Source: Nocardia carnea
GTDB lineage: Bacteria > Actinomycetota > Actinomycetes > Mycobacteriales > Mycobacteriaceae
Assembly: GCF_029868325.1 (NCBI RefSeq)
Contig: NZ_JARWNW010000261.1
Coordinates: 1-64,000 of the forward strand
DNA length: 64,000 nucleotides
Direction: 5' to 3'
The notes beneath the pieces were generated by a model, which made no database searches, was not told the origin of the DNA, and was given only the letters and a program-made list of their open reading frames with translations. The position numbers and the translations under genes are program-made. This document shows positions 1-9,825 of the stretch, in pieces; the first letter of the stretch is position 1, and every line of letters begins with the position of its first letter.

Positions 1-48
1 GTCCGACACCGACACCGAGTGCGACTGCGATGTGTGTTTCCTCGGGCA

Positions 49-1005
49 TCAGGTGGTAGAAGGTCCAGAACTCCGAGATCGTCGGGCAGTAGGCGGCGTT
101 TTTCGGGCGTTCCCGTTGGGGGTAAACTTTCCCAACAACGGGTGTTTCGCTTCCCCGCGGCCGGCTAAACGGCGGGGGGCGAACAGATCCAGCCGCACCA
201 GCGGCCCGGAATCGCGCCGGGTCGCGGCACGTTCGTGGAGCAGGGTGAGCGCGCCCAGCCCGAGCGCCACCACGACGATCAGGCACGGAATCGGCCGCCA
301 CCCGCGCAGATGGATTTCCGACAATGCGTACAGCAGAGCGAACAGGGTGGCAGCGCACAGCACCACGCCCGGGTAATCCATCGGGACCCGCTGGGGTGGG
401 GTCTCCAGGCGCAGGAACCGCCAGGCGAGGCCGAAGGCCGCGACCCCGAGCGGCAGATTCATCAGGAAGATACTGTGCCAACCCAGCCCCGCGATATCGG
501 CGGTGACCAGGGCGCCGCCCAGGACGGGCCCGAGCAGGCCCGCGAAACCCGAGGTGGCGCCGTAGAGCGCGAACACCTGGGTATGTAACCGGCGCGGGAA
601 CAGGGCAGTGAGGATCGCGATGGTCTGCGCCGCCATCCCGCCGCCGGCCACCCCCTGGACGATCCGCGCCAGGACGAGCTCGCCGGCACTGTCGGCGGTA
701 CCACACCACACCGATGCCGCGGTGAACGCGACGACCGCGAACAGGAACATCCGCCGCCGCCCGATCCGGGCACCCAGCCGCGCGGCGGCGAGCAGGGTGC
801 ACGCGAAGGCCAGCGAATACCCCGACACGATGAGCAATTGCTGTGCGGAACTCGCGTGCAGATCGGCGGTGATCTCGGGTAGCGCGGTGTTGACGATCGT
901 CACGTCGATCATCTGCATGAACACCGAGAGCAGACAGCCGGCGAAAGCCGCCCACGCGCCCGCCCCGGCGCCCGCCCGGGCGTCTGCCGTAGTGCCGGTG
1001 ATCAC
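49..1005 (-). pseudogene. MFS drug exporter (DHA2/EmrB-QacA type), C-terminal half lost
   Basis: Proton-driven exporter of the 14-helix DHA2 family, inner membrane. The first ~270 residues are typical: 'DVTIVNTALPEI' in helix 1, 'ARLGARIGRRRMF' as the loop 2-3 signature, then further helices to 'LVRLDLFA'. After that the frame reads 50 Arg/Pro/Lys-rich residues unlike any transporter and stops at 318 residues, against about 480-520 for the family. The GTG start overlaps the stop of the PKS gene upstream (GTGA), so it is translationally coupled and may have exported the PKS product. A G-run near 170-176 and a palindrome at 112-142 lie where homology ends. It could be a pseudogene, a sequencing frameshift or a recombination junction. 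Confidence 0.65.
112..142. repeat. Imperfect palindrome at the break in the MFS gene
   Basis: Arms CCCGTTG (112-118) and CAACGGG (136-142), with an overlapping inner pair GTTGGG/CCCAAC, around an AT-rich centre. It lies where the exporter reading frame loses its homology. It may be a recombination scar or a chance hairpin. Confidence 0.4.
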
Positions 1006-4000
1006 CGAGAAGCCTGCCTGCCGAGCAACACGCCCTCGTTCCCCACGGACTCGGTGCCGCTGCCCCCTACGGATTCGCCGCTGTTACCGGCGGGCTCGCC
1101 GCCACTGCCCGGCGCCTGCGAGAGGTTACCGGCGCGCACCGTCGGGGTGTACGCGTACGGCGCAATACGGTGCGGCTCGCGAGTCACACCGTCGCCTCCT
1201 GCCGTGCCGTTACTGTCGGCTGTCCTGCGGTCGGTGGCGCCGTCGGCCCGGTCACTACCGTCCCCGTTCCCCGTCCCGTTGCCGAGGGCGGTGGGAGTTC
1301 CGGGATTCCGGGGCGTGGCCACTGTTGCGGAGGAGGCGGGCGTGGCCTCCCGGGAGCCGGCCGGTTCGGGTGCGGAACCCGGGAGGGCCGCCGCGAACCC
1401 GGCCGCCGGATCTGTGGCCAGAATCAGCTCGGCCACTTTCGGCCCTGCCTGTTCGAGGCTGAACGCGCGCCCCATCTGCAGCGACATGAGCTCGACGCCG
1501 AGCTGTTTGCTGACCCGGGAGCCGAATTCGACCGCCATCAGCGAATCCAGGCCCAGTTCGGTGACCGGGACGGTCAGGTCGATGGTGTCGGGTTGTACCC
1601 CCATCACGACGGCCAGCTGGTCGGCGAGCATCCGGGCCATGGCCTGCCCGCGTTTACCCTCATCGAGGGCGGTCAGGTCGGCTTTCAGTTTCGCCAGCAT
1701 CGAATTGTCCTGGACCGAGGCCGCGACGAGCGCGGCGAGCCGCCCGGTGCGGCTCATCTGCGGAAACGCCGCGGTGAGTTTCGACCAGTCGGTGGGGATG
1801 ACGGCGGCCCGGGTGACGCCCAGTCGCAGCGCCTGTTCCAGGTAGAGCGTGCCGTCGGCCATATCGATCGCCCCGAAACCGGCCAGTTCCAGGTATTTCG
1901 CGACCTTCTCGTCGGCGGCCATACCGCCGGCGGCGCCGGACATATGGCCCCAGCCCACGCACAGCACCCGTTCCCCGGCCCGTGACCATTCCTCGGCGAG
2001 GGCTTCCACGGCGAGGTTGGCGGCGGTGTAGTTGTACTGACCGAAGATCCCGAACATGGAGCCGCCGGAGGAGTACAGCACGAACATATCCGGTCGCGCC
2101 CCGGCTCCGGTGACCGCGTCGTGCAGTATCCGCGCGCCGTGTACTTTCGACCGGTACACCCGCGCCAGCTGCTCGGCGTCCATATGTTCGACGCGGTTGT
2201 CCGCGACGGCCCCGGCGGCGTGGAAGACACCACGCAACGGATACCGCGGATCGTGTGCCCGGGCCACCAACGCGGTGACGGCGTCGGCGTCGGCGATATC
2301 GGCCCGTTCCTCGATCACGGTGACCTCGGCGGCCCGCCACGCGGCCAGTTGCCGGCGGGCCGCGGGTGTGGCGGCACCACTGCGACCCACCAGCACCAGC
2401 CGGCGCGCGCCCTTGGCGACGAGCCAGTTCCCGGTGGCCATACCGAAACCGCCGAATCCGCCGGTGAGGAGATAGGTTCCCGCCGGGTCGATCTCGAGTT
2501 CGGGCAGCATCGGCCGGACCGGTGGCGCCTCGTCGGCCATCGACAGCGCGATCCGGCCGATCGTGGTCGAGCGGATGGTGTCGTCGAACGCCTTGGCGAC
2601 CTCGTGCGTCCCGTACAACTCGTAGGGCAGCGGCCGGTATTCGCCGGTCCGGAACTTCTCCACCACGCGGCGCAGCAGATCCGCCAGTTGTAGCGGCCGG
2701 AATCGGCACATGCGGTCGAGATCCATCGAGAAGTAGGACAGGTTCTTGTCGAATACGGACAGTTCGAGCAGGCCGCCGGTGTAGATATCGGCCTTGCCGA
2801 CCTCGACGATGCGCCCGAATTCGCGGATGGCCTTGAAGTTCTGCCGCAGGGCCTCACCCGGCGCCGAACTGAGAATCACGTCCACGCCGGTGCCGTCGGT
2901 CAGGGCCAGGACATCGTCGGCGAAGTTCAGCGACCGCGAATTCAACGCGTGGTCGGCCCCGAGTTCGCGGATATGTGCCCGCCGCTCGTCGGTACTCGCC
3001 GTTCCGATGATCCGCGCTCCGCGCGCCTTGGCCACCTGGATCGCCGCGGAACCCACACCGCCGGCAGCGCCGTGGATGAGCACGGTTTCGCCCGGTTCCA
3101 GGCGGGCGAGGTCGAGCAGGGAGTACTCGGCGGTGCCGAACGCGGTGGTACTGGTGCACACCGCGGGGTCCGTGCCGGCGGGCAGCGGGATGACCGCCGT
3201 GCGGTCGACGATGTGGTACCGCCGCATCATGCCTTTCGCCGCCAGCGCGACCAGATCGCCGACCGCGATATCGGTGACCCCGGCGCCGACGCGGGTGACG
3301 GCGCCGACGCCTTCCATCCCGGGGCTCGTGCCGAAGAACGTATCGGCGAGTTCGCGTTCGCCGAGAATTCCCATGACCTTGAGCGGGTCTTTGTAGTTGA
3401 GGCCGATGATGCGCATCCCGACCTCCACCTCGCCCGGCCCGGGATCCCGCCGCGGCGTACGCCGCCAGGCCAGTGCGGACAGCAGTTTCGATTTCGGGAT
3501 CTCGAGCTCGAAATCGGCCTCGGGGTCGGTGAGCGGTTCCGCGGTTTCCAGGACGTCGATACGTTCCTGCAGCGGGGTGGTCACCCGCGGCAGCCAGCGC
3601 GCGCCGTCGCGCAGCAGCACCTCGTCGGAGTTGTCGTACCGGAATGCGCCGGGAACGCCCAGTTCGGCGACGAGGTCATCGAGGGAGGTGCCGGGTTCGG
3701 TATCGATGAGCCGCCAGCGCAGCGCGGGCTGTTCGTTCAGCAGCACCCGCCGCGCACCGGCCAGCGCTGCTTGGCGGGAATCGGGCGGTGTCGGCGTATC
3801 CGGCAGGGCGAAGGCGTGTTCGGTGACCAGCGTGACATGGCAGGAGCCGTCGCCGATACCGACGATCGGGGTATCGCCCTCGCCGGGTGCGGCGAACTCG
3901 TGGGTGGCGACCGCGATCCGCTTCAGGGTCCACAGATCGGCCAGATCGTCTTCGATTCGCCCGGCCACCACCACCAGATGGAGGCGGTCGGTCTCGGGAT

Positions 4001-7000
4001 CAGCCGTGCCCGTGCGCAGGAGCTCGGTCAGCTCGGTCTCGAGATCGGGATCGTCACCCGTGGTGAGCCGGTACCGGGCGCCGGGCAGTGTTTCGGCCAA
4101 CGCCCGGGCGCGGTCGCTGTCGCCCAGTGCGAGAACGACAGTCGCCGGGGATCCGGTATCACCGAGTGCCGCGGTATCGATGGGGTCGGCCGGTTCCATG
4201 GTGTCCGAGTAGTAGAAATCGGCCATCCGCTGCAGTGGGCTGCCCCCGGGCGTGAGGGCGCCGAGGCGTACCCCGATCAGATGCAGGCACAGCGTGCCGT
4301 CGGCGCCGAGCAGCCGCACATCGGCGAGACGCCCCGATTCCGGATCACGCCGTGCGACAACGGTCACCTCCTCGGGCAGCTCCCGGTACATCCGCACGGC
4401 CTCGACCCCCACCGGAACCATCGCACCGTCGCCGAGCCCGTCCTGGGCGAACAGCAGCGCCACGGTTTGCATCGCGGCGTCCACCACCGCGGGATGCGCG
4501 AGATGCCCGGAGCCGGCGGCGATGGTCGCATCGACGGTGGCGACCACCGCATCGCGTCCGGCACGTACGGCCGTGACCCGCCGGAAAGCCGGACCGTACT
4601 GCAGTCCGCGCGACGCCAGGGCCGCATAGAACAGTTCCGGTTCGAAGTCGACCGCGGATTCCGGTTCCGGCACTGTATCGACGACCGTCTCGTAACTGCC
4701 GTTGAGGATGCGGCCCGTGGAATGCACCGTCCATACCGATCCGGTGGCGCTGCGCGACCGGATCAGGAACCGGCCGCCGCCCTCCTCGATACCCAGTTCC
4801 AGGAACGGCACATCCGGTTGCGCCATGACCAGCGGCGCCACGAACCGCACATCTTCGAGCGCGACCCGTTTGTCACCGGCGCGGGTGGCGGCCGCGCTCA
4901 ATGCCGCGTCCAGATACGCCGCGCCGGGCATGATCCGCAGACCGCCCACGACATGATCGGGCAGCCACGGCAGCAGTTCGGTCCCGACCTGCAGCATCCA
5001 GCCCGGCCGGCCCTCCATATCGGGGTCGCCGAGCATCGTATAGGTGCCGGGGCTGCCGAGCCGCAGCTGTTCGAACAACGGCAGCGGATTGTGCAGCCGG
5101 GTGTTCTGCCACGGATACCGCGGCAGCGGCAGATGTTCGGTGGCCGGGCCGTCCGGCGGGAACAGTGCCGCGATATCGAGGACTCCGGCGGCGTACACCC
5201 CGGCGATCGTGCGGCAGATACTGTCGGCGTCGTGCGCCTTACGGTTCAGGGTCGCAACTGTCGCACCGTTCTCGCCGGCGGCGAGCAGCACCTCCCGGAT
5301 ATTGCCGGACAGCACCGGATGCGGCCCGATCTCGACGAACACCCGGTGCCCGGCGGAGACCAGACCGGCGATCGCGTCGGCGAAACGGACCGGCTGCCGG
5401 ACATTGGCACACCAGTATTCGGCGTCGAAACCGTCCTCGGCCTCCACCACCGCCTGCGCGGTCACCGTGGATACCAGCGGGATCCGCGGCGCCCGCGGGG
5501 ACAGATCCGCGAGCGCGGTCCGCAATTCGCCGAGGATCGGGTCCATGAACCGGCTGTGGTAGGGCACCTCGACCCGCAGCGCGCGGGCGAAGGCACCGTC
5601 CTCGGTGAGTTTTTCGGCGATCTCGTCGAGACGGTCCACATCACCGGCCAAGGTGAGCGATCCGGGACTGTTGACCGCTGCGATATCCACCGCATCGTCG
5701 TCACCGAAATACTCGCGGACCTTCTCCGCGCCGGTTCCGACGGCGAGCATCCCGCCCGTCCCCGCGGTGGTGGCCTGTAACCGGGACCGGTGATAGGCGA
5801 CGGTGACCGCTTCGCGCAGCGTGAGCATTCCGGTCACATACGCGGCCGTTACCTCGCCGACGCTGTGGCCCACGATCCGCGCGGGTGCGATTCCGTACTG
5901 CGCGAGCTCGGCCACCAGCCCGACCTGCACCAGGAAGTTCGCCGGTTGTGCGACCTCGGTCGCGGTGACCCGGGATTCCTCCTCGGGACGCAGCAGTTCT
6001 TCGAGGATCGACCAGCCGGCCACCTCGGCGAACGCGGCGTCGACGGTGCGCGCGGTTGCCGCGAAAACACCGTCGGCGGCAAGCAGGTCGCGGGCCATAC
6101 CCCACCACTGCGGACCCATCCCGGAGAAGACGAACACCGGTTCGCCGGTGCGCTGGGCGACGGTGCGCACCGCATCGCGGCCCTCCCCGCCGGCGTACTG
6201 CCGCAGTTCCGCGACGAGCTCCCCGCGTTCCCGCAGCGGCATTCCGGTGCGGAACTGGTGGTGCGCCAGCCGGGTCCAGGCGGCCTCGGCCAGATGGTCG
6301 GGGTCCGCACCGGCCTCGAGCAGATCGGCGAACCGGCCGGCCATGGCACGGACCGCGGGGGCGCTGCGCGCCGAAAGCGGCAGTACCCCGAGATGGTGGC
6401 GTTCGCGGTCTGCGGGGGTAGCGGTGGCCGGCCGGAACTCCTGCAGGATCGTATGCGCGTTGGTGCCGCCGTAGCCGAAGCCGTTCACCGCGATCGTCAT
6501 CGGCCCCGAGTCCGCGGGCAGCGGTTGCGGCTCGAGCTGAATATGCAGATTGAGATCGGCGAACGGGATATCGGGATTGGGTTCGTCGAGCCATCCCTGC
6601 GGCGGGATGGTGCGATGATGCAGGGCGAGTGCCGATTTGATGACACTGGCGATCCCGGAGGCGGCCTCGGTATGCCCGAGCGTGGCCTTCAGCGAGCCCA
6701 CGCCGAGCGATTCCGGGCGGCTGCCGGCCGCGCCGTAGACCGTGCCCAGGGCGCGCAGTTCGATCGGGTCGCCCACCGGTGTGCCGGTGCCGTGGGCCTC
6801 GACATAGGTGATCTCTTCGGGCGAGAGCCCCGACCGCGCACAGACTGCCCGTGCCAGCGCCTCCTGGGAATCGGCGTTGGGCACGGTGATGGCCGCGGTG
6901 CGCCCGTCCTGGTTGGACCCGGTGGCCTTGACCACCGCATAGACGCGGTCGCCGTCGCGCACCGCCTCGTCGAGTTTCTTGAGAACGACGATACCGCCGC

Positions 7001-7721
7001 CCTCACCGCGGCCGTAGCCGTCCCCGGCCGCATCGAAGGATTTGCAGCGGCCGTCGGCCGCCAGGAAGCCGCCCTTGCACATCATGACGAAGGTTTCCGG
7101 CTGCAACATGACATTCACCCCGCCGGCCAGGGCCATCGTGCAATCGCCGTTCTCGAGTGCCTGACAGGCCAGATGGAACGCCACCAGCGACGAGGAACAG
7201 GCGGTATCGATGGTGAGCGCGGGCCCGACCAGGTCGAGAGCGTAGGCGATCCGGTTGGACAGCATGGTGTAGGACGCCGACGCCGCAGTATGCATATCCA
7301 CATGCGCCAGCGCCGGGCCCACCACGCCGACCACGGACTGGTCGACCACGAATCCGCCGATGTAGACACCCACCGATTCCCCGCCGGCCTTACCGGCGGC
7401 CCCGGCGTCGTCGAGTGCCTCCCAGGTGACCTCGAGCAGGAGACGCTGCTGGGGGTCGAGGCCGGTGGCCTCGCGCGCGGAGATACCGAAGAAATCGGGG
7501 TCGAATTCCCAGGGGTCGGTGGTGAGGAATGCACCCCGTTTGGTGTAGCTGCGGCCGGGGGTCCGTTTTTCCGGGTCGTAGTAGCGCCGGTAATCCCAGC
7601 GGTCGGCAGGGATCTCGACGACGGCATCGCGTTTACCGGCCACGAAATCCCAGAACGATTCCGGGGAGTCGATCCCCCCGCCGAATCGGCAGCCGATACC
7701 GACTATGGCAATGTCCGACAT
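1002..7721 (-). CDS. Highly reducing iterative type I polyketide synthase (KS-AT-DH-ER-KR-ACP)
   Basis: Single-module PKS of 2239 residues expected to build a reduced acyl chain. KS 1-430: Cys175 in 'DTACSSSL', His310 in 'EAHGTGTPVGDP', His350 in 'LGHTEAASG'. AT ~525-830: Ser620 in 'GHSVGE', with 'YHS' near 721-723 where malonyl enzymes usually have HAFH and methylmalonyl ones YASH, so the extender unit is open. DH ~895-1155: His923 and Asp1081. ER ~1415-1730: NADPH motif 'GAAGGVGSAA'. KR ~1748-1930: 'GGFGGFG' and Tyr near 1896-1898. ACP: Ser2060 in 'GLDSLMA'. There is no loading module and no thioesterase, so starter and release must come from elsewhere. After the ACP comes an odd tail of ~130 Gly/Ser/Thr/Asn-rich residues. 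The KS and AT look more like iterative HR-PKS and mycobacterial lipid PKS than modular assembly-line enzymes. Confidence 0.95.
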   Translation of the reverse strand: MSDIAIVGIGCRFGGGIDSPESFWDFVAGKRDAVVEIPADRWDYRRYYDPEKRTPGRSYTKRGAFLTTDPWEFDPDFFGISAREATGLDPQQRLLLEVTWEALDDAGAAGKAGGESVGVYIGGFVVDQSVVGVVGPALAHVDMHTAASASYTMLSNRIAYALDLVGPALTIDTACSSSLVAFHLACQALENGDCTMALAGGVNVMLQPETFVMMCKGGFLAADGRCKSFDAAGDGYGRGEGGGIVVLKKLDEAVRDGDRVYAVVKATGSNQDGRTAAITVPNADSQEALARAVCARSGLSPEEITYVEAHGTGTPVGDPIELRALGTVYGAAGSRPESLGVGSLKATLGHTEAASGIASVIKSALALHHRTIPPQGWLDEPNPDIPFADLNLHIQLEPQPLPADSGPMTIAVNGFGYGGTNAHTILQEFRPATATPADRERHHLGVLPLSARSAPAVRAMAGRFADLLEAGADPDHLAEAAWTRLAHHQFRTGMPLRERGELVAELRQYAGGEGRDAVRTVAQRTGEPVFVFSGMGPQWWGMARDLLAADGVFAATARTVDAAFAEVAGWSILEELLRPEEESRVTATEVAQPANFLVQVGLVAELAQYGIAPARIVGHSVGEVTAAYVTGMLTLREAVTVAYHRSRLQATTAGTGGMLAVGTGAEKVREYFGDDDAVDIAAVNSPGSLTLAGDVDRLDEIAEKLTEDGAFARALRVEVPYHSRFMDPILGELRTALADLSPRAPRIPLVSTVTAQAVVEAEDGFDAEYWCANVRQPVRFADAIAGLVSAGHRVFVEIGPHPVLSGNIREVLLAAGENGATVATLNRKAHDADSICRTIAGVYAAGVLDIAALFPPDGPATEHLPLPRYPWQNTRLHNPLPLFEQLRLGSPGTYTMLGDPDMEGRPGWMLQVGTELLPWLPDHVVGGLRIMPGAAYLDAALSAAATRAGDKRVALEDVRFVAPLVMAQPDVPFLELGIEEGGGRFLIRSRSATGSVWTVHSTGRILNGSYETVVDTVPEPESAVDFEPELFYAALASRGLQYGPAFRRVTAVRAGRDAVVATVDATIAAGSGHLAHPAVVDAAMQTVALLFAQDGLGDGAMVPVGVEAVRMYRELPEEVTVVARRDPESGRLADVRLLGADGTLCLHLIGVRLGALTPGGSPLQRMADFYYSDTMEPADPIDTAALGDTGSPATVVLALGDSDRARALAETLPGARYRLTTGDDPDLETELTELLRTGTADPETDRLHLVVVAGRIEDDLADLWTLKRIAVATHEFAAPGEGDTPIVGIGDGSCHVTLVTEHAFALPDTPTPPDSRQAALAGARRVLLNEQPALRWRLIDTEPGTSLDDLVAELGVPGAFRYDNSDEVLLRDGARWLPRVTTPLQERIDVLETAEPLTDPEADFELEIPKSKLLSALAWRRTPRRDPGPGEVEVGMRIIGLNYKDPLKVMGILGERELADTFFGTSPGMEGVGAVTRVGAGVTDIAVGDLVALAAKGMMRRYHIVDRTAVIPLPAGTDPAVCTSTTAFGTAEYSLLDLARLEPGETVLIHGAAGGVGSAAIQVAKARGARIIGTASTDERRAHIRELGADHALNSRSLNFADDVLALTDGTGVDVILSSAPGEALRQNFKAIREFGRIVEVGKADIYTGGLLELSVFDKNLSYFSMDLDRMCRFRPLQLADLLRRVVEKFRTGEYRPLPYELYGTHEVAKAFDDTIRSTTIGRIALSMADEAPPVRPMLPELEIDPAGTYLLTGGFGGFGMATGNWLVAKGARRLVLVGRSGAATPAARRQLAAWRAAEVTVIEERADIADADAVTALVARAHDPRYPLRGVFHAAGAVADNRVEHMDAEQLARVYRSKVHGARILHDAVTGAGARPDMFVLYSSGGSMFGIFGQYNYTAANLAVEALAEEWSRAGERVLCVGWGHMSGAAGGMAADEKVAKYLELAGFGAIDMADGTLYLEQALRLGVTRAAVIPTDWSKLTAAFPQMSRTGRLAALVAASVQDNSMLAKLKADLTALDEGKRGQAMARMLADQLAVVMGVQPDTIDLTVPVTELGLDSLMAVEFGSRVSKQLGVELMSLQMGRAFSLEQAGPKVAELILATDPAAGFAAALPGSAPEPAGSREATPASSATVATPRNPGTPTALGNGTGNGDGSDRADGATDRRTADSNGTAGGDGVTREPHRIAPYAYTPTVRAGNLSQAPGSGGEPAGNSGESVGGSGTESVGNEGVLLGRQASR

Positions 7722-7960
7722 CTACATGTCCTCCCGGATCCGGGTGAGCTGCGGTATTCGCCGCCGACGCCGCCGGAAACATCAGTTGCGATGAAAGTCC
7801 GGCAGAAGTGCCAAAAGTTCGCAAAATATCCGGTGCCGCTACGGCATTGGGGCCGACGCTACCGATGGGGTTCGAGTGACTGGAACAACTTCCGGACAAC
7901 CTTCCGTCACCACACAAGCGGTCACGGGCCGAATTGTGAGGTAGCCCAGTAGGGTTGCGT

Positions 7961-9010
7961 TCACCCGCGCAACGCCGCGGCGAACAGCGGCCACGAATCA
8001 TGCAGCTCCTGCTGCCAGTACCCCCAGGAATGCGTGCCGTCGGGTCGTAGTGCGACCGTCGCGGGAATGCCCAGCTCGTGCAGGCGTTCACCCAGCCGGG
8101 CCGTACACCCCGCCGCGACGGTCTCCAGGGCGCCGCCGATCAGCAGCTGGTCGACCAATTTGCCCGGATTGCGCCGGATCCCCGGGCCCTCCATGGTGTC
8201 GAGAGCGCCCGGCGTGCCGGTTCCGGCGGAGATATACAGGGCGAATCTGCGTAACTCCTCGGCGTGCAGGAACGGGTCGTTGTCCGACCATGCGGGATCG
8301 TGCGGCGGGCCCCACATATTGAGCGGGTTGCCCCCGTTGCTGCGCACCACCATCTCGACCACCGCGCGACCGTGCGGCTCACTGGTCCGGACACAGCCGC
8401 TGTAGGAGCCGAGCGCACGGTACCGGCCGGGTGCGGCGAGGGCGAGCTGGAACACCGACGCCGCGGCCATCGATACCCCGGCGAGCGCGTTGGCGCCGCT
8501 GCCGCGGTAGGTGGCGTCGATCAGCGGGGGCAGTTCCGCGGTGAGGAATGTGGTCCAGCGCTGGCGGCCCAGGACAGGGTCGTCGGCACGCCAGTCGGTG
8601 TAGTAGCTACCGGCACCGCCGATCGGATTGACGACGGTGACCTGCTCGGAGCCGAAGAATTCGGTCAGATCGGTGCGGTCGAACCAGTTGCCCCCGTCGC
8701 CGCCGCCGGTGATCCCGTTCAGCAGGTACAACACCGGGGCCGGCGCCGCCGGATCCCTGGCCGGTAACACCCGTACCGGGATCTCACGGCCCATCGCGGC
8801 CGAATACACGGCCAGCTCGAGCGCACGCCCACCGAGTGCCCGGCTACCGGTTATCCGGGTTTCCTGCGCTCCCGGTTGCCCGCGGGCGTCGGGCGCGGCC
8901 GGGGAGTGATTACCGGGCGCGGCGGAAGCGGGGGAGACCGCGACCGGTACGAGAGCGAGCGCGGCCACGAGGACGAGCAGGATGCGGTGCGTGCGGCGTG
9001 GGTGACGCAT
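7961..9010 (-). CDS. Secreted antigen-85-like esterase/mycolyltransferase family protein
   Basis: Alpha/beta hydrolase of 349 residues with a Sec signal peptide (Arg-rich start, hydrophobic 11-24, likely cut after 'SPASA' at 30). Antigen-85/esterase-D features: 'LLNGITGGGDGGNW' near 96-109, nucleophile Ser180 in 'LAGVSMAA', His327 in 'DGTHSWGYW' near the C terminus. Ag85 proteins transfer mycolates onto trehalose or arabinogalactan outside the membrane; members without full conservation are esterases. It lies 239 bases downstream of the PKS end in the transcription-opposite sense of order, that is, upstream of the PKS on the same strand, so the two may share a lipid pathway. The substrate cannot be read from sequence. 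Confidence 0.8.
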   Translation of the reverse strand: MRHPRRTHRILLVLVAALALVPVAVSPASAAPGNHSPAAPDARGQPGAQETRITGSRALGGRALELAVYSAAMGREIPVRVLPARDPAAPAPVLYLLNGITGGGDGGNWFDRTDLTEFFGSEQVTVVNPIGGAGSYYTDWRADDPVLGRQRWTTFLTAELPPLIDATYRGSGANALAGVSMAAASVFQLALAAPGRYRALGSYSGCVRTSEPHGRAVVEMVVRSNGGNPLNMWGPPHDPAWSDNDPFLHAEELRRFALYISAGTGTPGALDTMEGPGIRRNPGKLVDQLLIGGALETVAAGCTARLGERLHELGIPATVALRPDGTHSWGYWQQELHDSWPLFAAALRG

Positions 9011-9288
9011 CGCCGGAAGTTATTGCGGCCGGCGGCCTGCCGGGGGTGGTTCCGCCCAACTCTGTGACGCGGGCCAGTACGCGAGGAAATTCGCTGCCAC
9101 CGGTCCCAAGCCGGCCCTGGCGGGGCGGGCGGACGCCGGAGACCTGGACATACAACTGGACAGGTGTCACGATCGGTTCGCAGCCGGTATTCCGTGGCTG
9201 TGCCGAGCGACGAGAGGAACAGACGGATGGAAATCCGTGCGAATCGGGGACCGGAGCACAGGATCGGCGGTGGCCGGCGGTGAGCACT

Positions 9289-9789
9289 ATGCGTCCGTGT
9301 GAACGAGTCGGGCTCGAATTCCTCGAGAACGCGCCGGTGCGGTGCAGTAACAGCGTGGACCTGGCGATCACCCCCGCGCAGTTGTTCGAGGTACTGGCCG
9401 ATGCCGAATCCTGGCCGCAGTGGGCGAGCGTGATCACCAAGGTCACCTGGACCAGTCCGGAACCCCGCGGCGTGGGGACGACCCGGGTGGTCGATATGCG
9501 CGGCGGGCTCGTCGGTGACGAGGAATTCCTGGTCTGGGAACCGAATACCCGGATGGCGTTCCGGTTCAACAGTTGCTCCACCGGGGCGCTGGCGGCCTTC
9601 GCCGAGGACTACCGGATCGAGCCGACACCCGAGGGATGCCGGCTCACCTGGACCCTCGCGCAGAGCCTGGCCGGCCCCGCGCGGTTCACGGCCTTCGTAG
9701 CGACACCCTTCATGAATATGGCGTTCCGCCGGTTCCTCGCCAACCTGCGCCGCTACACCGACCGCCGGTTCGCCCCCGCGCAGCCCTGA
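9289..9789 (+). CDS. SRPBCC (START-like) family protein
   Basis: 166 residues with the helix-grip fold typical of polyketide cyclases and START-like lipid binders: 'SNSVDLAITPAQLFEVLADAE' opening (residues ~20-40), 'WPQWASVITKVTW' next, and a long C-terminal helix (~130-160) closing the pocket. No catalytic residue is diagnostic, so it may bind a hydrophobic ligand or act as a small cyclase. A GTG nine bases upstream (9280) is an alternative start. It diverges from the antigen-85-like gene and faces the next membrane protein across a strong hairpin. Its neighbour two genes away is a PKS, which makes a polyketide substrate possible but unproven. Confidence 0.75.
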   Translation: MRPCERVGLEFLENAPVRCSNSVDLAITPAQLFEVLADAESWPQWASVITKVTWTSPEPRGVGTTRVVDMRGGLVGDEEFLVWEPNTRMAFRFNSCSTGALAAFAEDYRIEPTPEGCRLTWTLAQSLAGPARFTAFVATPFMNMAFRRFLANLRRYTDRRFAPAQP

Positions 9790-9795
9790 GCCCGA

Positions 9796-9824
9796 CCTGG
9801 GCGGACCGCGCCGGTCCGCCCAGG
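9796..9824. terminator. Bidirectional hairpin between convergent genes
   Basis: Perfect 12-bp stem CCTGGGCGGACC / GGTCCGCCCAGG (9796-9807, 9813-9824) with loop gcgcc, just after the SRPBCC stop and at the end of the opposing gene. No U-tract, as is common in high-GC actinobacteria. Confidence 0.75.
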
Positions 9825-9825
9825 G

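Noticed and set aside
2949..5780. 943-codon open frame on the plus strand
   Set aside because: Lies opposite the PKS gene; composition is Arg/Gly/His/Gln-rich without domains, as expected from the complement of high-GC coding DNA.
5790..7952. 720-codon open frame on the plus strand
   Set aside because: Antisense of the PKS ketosynthase/acyltransferase region; no recognisable motif.
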